5,045 bases of DNA. Origin: Dehalococcoidia bacterium (GTDB taxonomy: Bacteria; Chloroflexota; Dehalococcoidia; Dehalococcoidales; RBG-16-60-22). The notes below the pieces were generated by a model. The model had not been told where the DNA came from, searched no databases, and worked only from the letters and a program-made list of their open reading frames with translations. This document shows, one piece after another, positions 1-5,045 of this stretch. Position numbers and translations under genes: made by a program. Every line of letters starts with the position of its first letter. Positions within the stretch are counted from its first letter, which is position 1. The DNA is taken from NCBI GenBank assembly GCA_030613665.1, contig JAUWLN010000122.1, positions 1-5,045 of the forward strand, written 5' to 3'.

Positions 1-222
1 TTTATCCGGACGCACTACAAGGAAGCCGCCGGATATCACCAGTCATGCCTCTTCACCACCATTTATTATCCGCACCTAGCCGGGCAGCAATGTTGTCATC
101 AAGCGGGTGTGGTGGCGCAATATCCCGAGCTGCCCTTCAAAACCGGGAGCAACCACCATGTCCACGTTATCGGAATAGACCACGCGCTCCGCGGTTACGA
201 CATCGAGTTTGATATCGGACAT
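1..222 (-). pseudogene. atpC: F1 ATP synthase subunit epsilon, interrupted by two in-frame stops, 3' end off window
   Basis: Epsilon sits at the foot of gamma, couples F1 to the c-ring and often restrains ATP hydrolysis. The ATG at 220-222 follows the atpD stop by 3 nt and opens MSDIKLDVVTAERVVYSDNV, a typical epsilon N-terminus. After 48 codons a TAG (76-78) ends the frame, and a TGA (43-45) follows at codon 60. Yet the same frame still reads VRIINGGEEA between the stops and LVISGGFLVVRPDK after them up to base 1, which is clear epsilon sequence. So there is no frameshift, only two nonsense codons. Consensus prolines in the ILPHHxPLMT region are arginines (codons 36 and 40). A 48-residue product would lack about half of the N-terminal beta-sandwich and the whole C-terminal helical hairpin, so it is unlikely to work. 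TAG ends acs, atpG and atpD here, so reading through it as sense is unlikely. Sequence error remains possible. Confidence 0.85.
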
Positions 223-225
223 CGC

Positions 226-1698
226 CTATTTCTCCCCGCCTTCCGCCTCCGGTTTTTCCTCTCCCTCAGCCTCCTCCGCCGGTTCCTCTCTCTCCCCTCC
301 CTCACTGCTAATCTTTATCGTTTTGGCCTGCTTCACTACTTCATCGATGGTGCCCACCATGTAAAACGCCTGCTCCGGCAGGTCATCGTACTTGCCGTCA
401 AGTATCTCTCTGAAACCGCGCACTGTCTCCTGTATTGGCACGTACTTGCCCTCCCGGCCGGTGAACACCTCGGTGACAAACATCGGCTGCGACAGAAAAC
501 GCTGGATACGCCGCGCCCGGCCCACGGCGAGCTTATCTTCCTCGCTGAGCTCCTCGATGCCCAGTATGGCGATTATATCCTGAAGGTCCTTATAACGCTG
601 CAGCACCCGCTGCACATCGCGGGCAACCTGATAATGCTCGTCGCCAACCACCGCCGGCGTCAGGATGCGTGATGTCGACACCAGAGGGTCAACTGCGGGA
701 TAAAGTCCCTGCTCGGCAATCGACCTCTCCAGTGCAATCACGGCATCAAGGTGACCGAATGTAACCACCACCCCCGGGTCTGTGTAGTCATCGGCTGGAA
801 CATAGATAGCCTGGAAAGAGGTAATCGAGCCGTTTTTGGTGGAGGTAATCCTCTCCTCCAGCGTTCCCATTTCCGTGGCCAGGGTCGGCTGGTAGCCCAC
901 GGCCGAGGGCATGCGCCCCAGCAGCGCGGAAACTTCCATGCCAGCCAGGGTATAGCGGTAAATATTGTCGATAAAGAGCAGCACATCCTGGTTTTCAACG
1001 TCGCGAAAGTATTCCGCCATGGTCAGCCCCGTGAGCCCGATACGGAGGCGGACGCCCGGAGGCTGATTCATCTGCCCGAAGACGAGCACGGTTTTGTCAA
1101 TGACGCCTGATTCCCTCATCTCGTGCCACAGGTCGTTGCCCTCTCGCGACCGCTCACCGATGCCGGTGAAAACGGAATAGCCGCCGTGCACGGTGGCTAT
1201 GTTGCGTATCAGCTCCATGATAATCACCGTCTTGCCCACGCCGGCGCCTCCATAGGCGCCGATTTTACCTCCCTTGGTGAATGGGGTAATCAGGTCAATT
1301 ACCTTGAGGCCTGTTTCCAGCATCTCGGTGCTTGTTGCCTGTTCTTCAAGCGACGGTGGCAAGCGGTGTATTGGCCAGTGTTCCTTCGCTTTCACGGTGC
1401 CAAGGTTGTCCAGAGGCTCGCCCATGACATCAAACAGGCGTCCCAGTGTGGCTTTCCCCACCGGTACCATGAGTGCCGCTCCGGTATCCACCGCCTCAGC
1501 GCCGCGCCCCAAACCATCGGTGGGTGACAGCGCCAGACACCTGACCCAGTTATTGCCCATATGCTCCTGGACTTCAAGTACCATCTTGCTGCCATCGGTA
1601 TTGATTTCAACTGCATTATAAAGTGCCGGCAATTTGTCGGGCGGAAATTCAACATCAACCACCGTTCCGATTACCTGAGTCACTTTACCTTTTGCCAT
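226..1698 (-). CDS. atpD: F1 ATP synthase subunit beta, with acidic C-terminal tail
   Basis: Beta carries the catalytic sites of F1. The protein is 490 aa, slightly longer than the usual 460-480. After an N-terminal beta-barrel (to about 80) come the P-loop GGAGVGKT (150-157, Lys156), GERSREGND with catalytic Glu182 and Arg183, HEM with Glu193, Walker B LLFIDN (Asp244), IYRYTLAG with Arg248, SALLGRMPSAVGYQPTLATE, adenine-site Tyr333, and EELSEED (382-388), the gamma-contact catch loop, in which the first residue is Glu rather than Asp. All catalytic residues I can check are present, so it should be active. Less usual positions are NQPPG (normally NEPPG), TDPGVVVTFGHLDA (normally close to TDPAPATTFAHLDA) and DPLVSTSR (normally Asp or Ala at the Val). 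The last 27 residues are Glu/Gly-rich. The ATG start has a strong SD. The TAG stop is 3 nt before the atpC ATG, suggesting translational coupling. Confidence 0.97.
   Translation of the reverse strand: MAKGKVTQVIGTVVDVEFPPDKLPALYNAVEINTDGSKMVLEVQEHMGNNWVRCLALSPTDGLGRGAEAVDTGAALMVPVGKATLGRLFDVMGEPLDNLGTVKAKEHWPIHRLPPSLEEQATSTEMLETGLKVIDLITPFTKGGKIGAYGGAGVGKTVIIMELIRNIATVHGGYSVFTGIGERSREGNDLWHEMRESGVIDKTVLVFGQMNQPPGVRLRIGLTGLTMAEYFRDVENQDVLLFIDNIYRYTLAGMEVSALLGRMPSAVGYQPTLATEMGTLEERITSTKNGSITSFQAIYVPADDYTDPGVVVTFGHLDAVIALERSIAEQGLYPAVDPLVSTSRILTPAVVGDEHYQVARDVQRVLQRYKDLQDIIAILGIEELSEEDKLAVGRARRIQRFLSQPMFVTEVFTGREGKYVPIQETVRGFREILDGKYDDLPEQAFYMVGTIDEVVKQAKTIKISSEGGEREEPAEEAEGEEKPEAEGGEK
229..309 (-). 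other. Low-complexity acidic tail of the beta subunit
   Basis: This stretch encodes residues 464-490 of beta, composed mostly of Glu, Gly, Ala and Lys with no hydrophobic residues. The coding strand is strongly purine-rich (GAG/GAA/GGA repeats). It extends beyond the end of a normal beta subunit and is probably disordered. It also contains the SD of atpC. Confidence 0.8.
232..237 (-). promoter_or_regulatory. Shine-Dalgarno site for atpC inside atpD
   Basis: GGGGAG on the minus strand, 9 nt before the atpC ATG at 220-222 and lying within the last codons of atpD. The surrounding purine-rich tail offers other weak matches, so the exact site is less certain than for the upstream genes. Confidence 0.6.
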
Positions 1699-1703
1699 TG
1701 TAA

Positions 1704-1710
1704 CCTCCTC
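1704..1710 (-). promoter_or_regulatory. Shine-Dalgarno site for atpD
   Basis: GAGGAGG on the minus strand, 5 nt before the ATG at 1696-1698. It sits in the 14-nt spacer after the atpG stop and is the strongest signal for choosing this start. Confidence 0.8.
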
Positions 1711-1712
1711 GG

Positions 1713-2570
1713 CTAAGTCAGGGCTTCGACGCCGCCCGCGATATCCAGACGCTCTGTGGTAATCGCCTCCTGGCGGGCTTTATTGTAAAGCAGGGTCAAA
1801 TCATCGATAAGCTCACCGGCGTTATCCGTCGCGTTCTTCATGGCCACCATCCGCGCCGATTGCTCGCTGGCGATGGACTCCAGAATAGCATGATAAACTT
1901 CCATTTCAACGAAGCGGGTCAGAAGGTTGCCCAGCACCGCATCAGGTCCCGGCTCATAGATGTAGTCCACGTTCTGCGCTGCCGGGATGCTGGCCGGTTC
2001 CACCGGAAGCAACTGCTGCACGCAGGGGTTCTGTACCATCGTGGAAACAAATCTTGCGTAGACCAGATAGACCAGGTCGAAAGCGCCCCGACTGTAATCT
2101 TCAATCACAATGCGCGAAATGGGCAGCGTATCCACCAGGCTGGGCCTGTCACCGAGGTGAGTGAATTCAGCAAGCACCTCTGTATCACAGCGACGTATAA
2201 ATTCAAGTCCCTTACGACCAACAGCGATAACGCTAACCGGCGCCTTCTGCTCCAGTATATAGCTGGCAATGGTTCGATTGAGGTTGCCGACGAGCCCACC
2301 ACACAGGCCACGGTCAGGCGTAATATGAACCAGCGCAATTTTATTTATGGGGCGCCGCTGCAGTAGTGGATGCGGCTCCCGACCAGCTTCGGTTAAAGCG
2401 GCCAGGTTAGCAATTACCTGCTGGATTTTATCCGCATAGGGTCTGCCGGCCAGACCACGCTCCTGCGCCCGCCTCATCTTGGAAGCAGCTATCATCTCCA
2501 TCGCTCTGGTTATCTTGGACGTGCTCCTTACACCCCGTATTCGTCGCCTTATTACCCGAATATCAGCCAA
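1713..2570 (-). CDS. atpG: F1 ATP synthase subunit gamma
   Basis: Gamma is the central rotor shaft, a coiled coil inside the alpha3beta3 ring that links rotation of the c-ring to catalysis. The protein is 285 aa, a normal length. Its N-terminal helix contains STSKITRAMEMIAASKMRRA (residues 16-35), matching the helix that contacts the beta catch loop. DRGLCGGL (86-93) marks the start of the Rossmann-like globular domain, including the family cysteine at 90. The C-terminal helix carries ARMVAMKNATDNA and then ELIDDLTLLYNKARQ, the most conserved part of the family. The start is TTG at 2568-2570, supported by GGAGG 6 nt upstream and by N-terminal alignment from memory with E. coli gamma. The stop is TAG, 14 nt before atpD. 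I see no redox-regulatory insertion of the chloroplast type. No truncation or frameshift is visible. Confidence 0.96.
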   Translation of the reverse strand: MADIRVIRRRIRGVRSTSKITRAMEMIAASKMRRAQERGLAGRPYADKIQQVIANLAALTEAGREPHPLLQRRPINKIALVHITPDRGLCGGLVGNLNRTIASYILEQKAPVSVIAVGRKGLEFIRRCDTEVLAEFTHLGDRPSLVDTLPISRIVIEDYSRGAFDLVYLVYARFVSTMVQNPCVQQLLPVEPASIPAAQNVDYIYEPGPDAVLGNLLTRFVEMEVYHAILESIASEQSARMVAMKNATDNAGELIDDLTLLYNKARQEAITTERLDIAGGVEALT

Positions 2571-2576
2571 CCCTGG

Positions 2577-2581
2577 CCTCC
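2577..2581 (-). promoter_or_regulatory. Shine-Dalgarno site for atpG (supports TTG start)
   Basis: GGAGG on the minus strand, 6 nt before the TTG at 2568-2570. It lies in the 52-nt atpA-atpG spacer and supports the uncommon TTG start. The rest of that spacer holds no recognisable gene or terminator. Confidence 0.75.
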
Positions 2582-2622
2582 AATTACCTAAAGGTCCATC
2601 GCCTTATAAATATCGTTACGCC

Positions 2623-4158
2623 TTAACCCCGGATATACTGGAATATTTCAGGATAATTCTGCTCTTTAAACTCTTTAATTGCCTTGATTAAGAGCTTCTC
2701 CGTCTTCGGATCAATCTCTTTGTCTCTGGCAATAGATTTAACAATCTCAGGATGATTTTCATCCATAAATTGATAGAACCTGGATTCGAAAAGGGCCACT
2801 TTGTCTACAGCAACTTCATCAAGATAGCCATTGACAGCGGTATAGAGAATCATGACCTGCCGCTCCAGCGACACAGGCACGAACTCAAGCTGCTTCAGAA
2901 CCTCGGTGAGCCGCTGCCCCCGTTCCAGTTGGGATTTTGTCGCCTTATCCAATTCTCCGGTGCCGAACTGCGCGAAAGCGGCCAGCTCGCGGTATTGGGC
3001 CAGCTCCAGACGCAGCTTACCGGCCACCTGTCTCATCGCCCGGGTCTGGGCTTTACCCCCGACGCGAGATACTGATAAGCCAACATTCAATGCCGGCCTG
3101 GTGCCAGCATTGAAAAGGTCGCTCTCCAGGTACATCTGACCGTCGGTGATTGATATCACGTTGGTCGGAATATATGCCGAGAGGTCGCCAGTTTGCGTTT
3201 CGATGATAGGCAAAGCAGTCAGCGAACCGCCACCGTATTCTTTGGCATATTTTGCCGCCCTCTCCAGCAACCGACTGTGCAGGTAGAAGACGTCACCCGG
3301 ATAGGCCTCCCGGCCCGGCGGTCGGCGCAGCAGCAGTGAGAGCTGCCGGTACGCCCAACTATGTTTGGTGAGGTCATCATAAATGACCAGCGCATCCTTG
3401 CCGTGCTCCATGAATTCCTCTCCGATGGCACATCCGGCATAAGGTGCCAGGTACTGAAGGGCGACGGAATCTGAAGCGCTGGCCACCACCACGATGGTAT
3501 GTTCCATAGCGCCGTGGCTTTCCAGCGTGGCCACCAGCTGCGCCACCTTGGATACCTTCTGGCCAATGGCAACGTAAATGCAGGTGAGGTCCCCACCCCT
3601 CTGGTTGATGATGGTGTCGATGGCGATAGCCGTTTTGCCAGTGGAGCGGTCACCGATTATCAATTCCCTCTGCCCCCGGCCAATTGGAATCAGACTGTCG
3701 ACCGCCTTGATACCGGTCTGTACCGGAGTATCTACGGACTGGCGCAGCACCACGTTGGTTGCCCCACGTTCCACAGGCCGGGTCTTCTCTGTCTTAATGG
3801 CGCCCTTGCCGTCTAGAGGACAACCCAGCGGGTCAATTATCCGCCCGATAAGCGCCTCGCCCACGGGCACCTCAGCGATACGCCCGGTACACTTCACTTC
3901 ATCGCCTTCCTTGACCTTGAGGTAATCTCCAAGGATTATCGCCGCCACGCTGTCCTCCTCCAGGTTCAGCGCTATCCCCACAATATCGTTGGGGAACTCA
4001 AGCAGCTCATTGTACTTTGCCGAGGCCAGCCCATGAATGCGGGCAATGCCATCACCAACCTCAATCACCGTGCCCACATCCACCATGGTAACGGTGCTGC
4101 CAAACTGTTTTATCTGCTCCTTCAGTACCGATGCGATTTCCTGCCCTCTGGTCGACAC
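2623..4158 (-). CDS. atpA: F1 ATP synthase subunit alpha
   Basis: Alpha alternates with beta in the alpha3beta3 head of F1; its nucleotide sites are non-catalytic, but it supplies an arginine to the beta catalytic site. The open frame runs upstream to GTG at 4191, but GTG 4158 is chosen: it has the strong SD, gives the familiar N-terminus STRGQEIASVLK, and puts the P-loop at residues 169-176 (lysine 175), exactly the E. coli numbering. The product is 511 aa, normal for the family. Order: N-terminal beta-barrel (to about 95), nucleotide-binding domain (about 95-370) with P-loop GDRSTGKT and Walker B LVIYDDL (Asp 261/262), the conserved LLLRRPPGREAYPGDVFYLH, then SVSRVGG with the arginine finger at 365 (3064-3066), and a helical C-terminal domain. 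The P-loop has Ser where E. coli has Gln172. It ends in TAA, 52 nt before atpG. Unusually, acs rather than atpH lies upstream. Confidence 0.97.
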   Translation of the reverse strand: MSTRGQEIASVLKEQIKQFGSTVTMVDVGTVIEVGDGIARIHGLASAKYNELLEFPNDIVGIALNLEEDSVAAIILGDYLKVKEGDEVKCTGRIAEVPVGEALIGRIIDPLGCPLDGKGAIKTEKTRPVERGATNVVLRQSVDTPVQTGIKAVDSLIPIGRGQRELIIGDRSTGKTAIAIDTIINQRGGDLTCIYVAIGQKVSKVAQLVATLESHGAMEHTIVVVASASDSVALQYLAPYAGCAIGEEFMEHGKDALVIYDDLTKHSWAYRQLSLLLRRPPGREAYPGDVFYLHSRLLERAAKYAKEYGGGSLTALPIIETQTGDLSAYIPTNVISITDGQMYLESDLFNAGTRPALNVGLSVSRVGGKAQTRAMRQVAGKLRLELAQYRELAAFAQFGTGELDKATKSQLERGQRLTEVLKQLEFVPVSLERQVMILYTAVNGYLDEVAVDKVALFESRFYQFMDENHPEIVKSIARDKEIDPKTEKLLIKAIKEFKEQNYPEIFQYIRG

Positions 4159-4221
4159 TGAGGCTACCTCCTTTCCGTTCGGTGATTCCACCGCATTTCA
4201 AGCGGGTAATGGGATTTTATG
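4159..4221 (-). other. acs-atpA spacer with small hairpins, no terminator seen
   Basis: This 63-nt spacer carries the atpA ribosome binding site. Upstream of it are two small, mutually exclusive inverted repeats: CGGTG-GAAT-CACCG at 4180-4193 (5-bp stem, 4-nt loop) and CCGC-TTGAAAT-GCGG at 4191-4205 (4-bp stem), which share three bases. Neither is followed by a run of T on the transcribed strand, so neither looks like an intrinsic terminator. I found no credible -35/-10 pair. The simplest reading is that acs transcripts can continue into atpA. The stems are short and may be chance. Confidence 0.4.
4167..4174 (-). promoter_or_regulatory. Shine-Dalgarno site that fixes the atpA start
   Basis: AAAGGAGG on the minus strand, followed by 8 nt and then GTG at 4156-4158. 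This near-perfect anti-16S match lies inside the longer open frame that begins at GTG 4191, so it argues that the upstream GTG is not the start. Confidence 0.85.
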
Positions 4222-5045
4222 CTATTTTGTTACCTGCAGGCTGCCCTCGACAAGACTTTCCACAACCGACGGGTCGGCGAGGGTGCTGGTATCACCCAAA
4301 TTATCAACGTCTCCAGACGCGATTTTGACCAGGATACGCCGCATTATTTTTCCGCTCCTGGTCTTGGGCAGACCTTCTGCAAACTGGATTCTATCCGGCG
4401 TGGCGATAGGCCCGATTTCCTTGCGGACGTGGGCCACAAGCTCTTTCTTAAGGTCGTCAGTGCCTTCCAGGCCAGCTATCAGAGTTACGTAGGCGTAAAT
4501 ACCCTGTCCTTTCACCTCATGAGGCATTCCGACCACGGCCGCCTCGGCCACCTGGCTATGTGAAACCAGCGCGCTTTCGACCTCGGCGGTACCGATGCGG
4601 TGACCGGAAACGTTTATCACATCATCGATACGGCCCATCAGCCAGTAATAGCCGTCCTCGTCGATTCTAGCCCCGTCACCGGTGGTGTAGACGCCCGGGA
4701 AGCGGACGAAGTATGTCTCTTTAAAGCGCTTCGGTTCACCGTAGACACTGCGCATCAGGCCGGGCCAGGGTCGTTTCATCACCAGGTATCCGCCTTCATT
4801 TACCTCTGCGGTCGAGCTGTCCTCCCGCAGTATGGCCGGCTCGATGCCAAAGAAAGGCACACCGGCTGAACCAGGCTTGGCCGGCATGGCGCCAGGCAAG
4901 GTGGTAATCAAAATACCTCCGGTCTCAGTCTGCCACCAGGTATCCACAACGGGGCACCTTTTCCTCCCGATGACGTTGTAGTACCACATCCATGCCTCGG
5001 GATTAATCGGTTCACCCACGGTACCCAGAAGTCGCAGGGAGCTTA
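4222..5045 (-). CDS. acs: Acetyl-CoA synthetase (AMP-forming), C-terminal part, cut by window edge
   Basis: Acs makes acetyl-CoA from acetate, ATP and CoA through an acetyl-AMP intermediate in the cytoplasm. About 273 residues are visible; the family is usually about 630-660, so the N-terminal 55-60% lies beyond the right edge. The frame is open to base 5045 and continues past the GTG at 5017-5019, which is an internal Val in the conserved stretch LRLLGTVGEPINPEAW, not a start. Visible motifs are VDTWWQTETGG (adenylate-forming core; its second Trp matches the acetate-pocket Trp414 of the Salmonella enzyme), GDGARIDEDGYYW, GRIDDVINVSGHRIGTAEVE (hinge and start of the mobile C-terminal domain) and PKTRSGKIMRR. 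The Lys of SGK (4348-4350) is the catalytic lysine, which in known enzymes is switched off by acetylation. It ends with TAG, 63 nt before atpA on the same strand. Family assignment is very secure; acetate preference is inferred from the Trp. Confidence 0.96.
   Translation of the reverse strand, partial: SSLRLLGTVGEPINPEAWMWYYNVIGRKRCPVVDTWWQTETGGILITTLPGAMPAKPGSAGVPFFGIEPAILREDSSTAEVNEGGYLVMKRPWPGLMRSVYGEPKRFKETYFVRFPGVYTTGDGARIDEDGYYWLMGRIDDVINVSGHRIGTAEVESALVSHSQVAEAAVVGMPHEVKGQGIYAYVTLIAGLEGTDDLKKELVAHVRKEIGPIATPDRIQFAEGLPKTRSGKIMRRILVKIASGDVDNLGDTSTLADPSVVESLVEGSLQVTK

Noticed and set aside
43..78. Pyrrolysine or selenocysteine recoding at the atpC stops
   Set aside because: Two different stop codons would need two recoding systems in one small protein family not known for either, and TAG is an ordinary stop in acs, atpG and atpD. 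The downstream SECIS region cannot be fully checked because of the window edge.
109..672. A 187-codon plus-strand open frame opposite the end of atpD and the start of atpC
   Set aside because: It is antisense to the well-supported atpD frame, has no family resemblance and no good ribosome binding site, and such shadows recur along all the genes here.
751..1527. Plus-strand open frames opposite atpD (751-1110, 1123-1527)
   Set aside because: Antisense shadows of the conserved beta coding sequence; the composition looks like complemented codons, with no recognisable motif.
2571..2622. Small inverted repeat ACCTTTAGGT in the atpA-atpG spacer as a terminator
   Set aside because: The stem is 3-4 bp with no following T run; too small to mean anything.
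4175..4265. A promoter for atpA upstream of its ribosome binding site
   Set aside because: TTGTCG and TTGAAA elements exist, but no -10-like hexamer lies at 16-18 nt from either; the AT-rich CATAAAAT is at the wrong distance.
4037..4563. Plus-strand frames crossing the acs-atpA junction (4037-4492, 4219-4563)
   Set aside because: They run antisense through the ends of both real genes and across the spacer, without SD or homology; the Acs and AtpA readings are decisive.
1..5045. CRISPR arrays, tRNA or rRNA genes, insertion sequences, phage or defence genes
   Set aside because: None seen. Nearly the whole window is housekeeping coding sequence with short spacers, and there are no direct repeat arrays or transposase motifs.

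Overview
The window is bacterial and reads entirely on the minus strand as one co-directional block. In transcription order (right to left) it holds the 3' half of an acetyl-CoA synthetase gene (acs), then F1 ATP synthase genes in the usual order alpha (atpA), gamma (atpG), beta (atpD) and epsilon (atpC). Spacers are short (63, 52, 14 and 3 nt) and each F1 gene has a recognisable Shine-Dalgarno site. No rho-independent terminator or convincing internal promoter was seen between the genes, so transcription as one unit is likely.

The proteins are typical F-type (not V/A-type) subunits with intact catalytic motifs. The general flavour, including a beta subunit reading HRLPPSLEEQATSTEMLETG before the P-loop and base composition in the mid-50s % GC by eye, would fit an anaerobic member of Chloroflexota, perhaps Dehalococcoidia. 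That is an impression from memory, not a search result.

Region by region: 4222-5045 is the C-terminal part of Acs, cut by the right edge. 4159-4221 is a spacer with a small hairpin and a strong ribosome binding site. 2623-4158 is atpA, whose start is best placed at an internal GTG. 1713-2570 is atpG with a TTG start. 226-1698 is atpD with a Glu-rich C-terminal tail. 1-222 is the start of atpC, cut by the left edge.

Two things stand out. First, the epsilon gene is interrupted by two in-frame stops (TAG at codon 49, TGA at codon 60), while the reading frame on both sides keeps clear epsilon homology. Either the gene is newly broken, or this is sequence error or recoding. Second, the F0 genes and delta (atpB, E, F, H), which usually precede atpA, are absent; acs sits in their place. 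The cluster may therefore be a split ATP synthase operon or a second, F1-only copy. Functionally, acs spends ATP to make acetyl-CoA, and the F1 genes encode the catalytic head of the enzyme that makes or hydrolyses ATP. No wholly new system was recognised.
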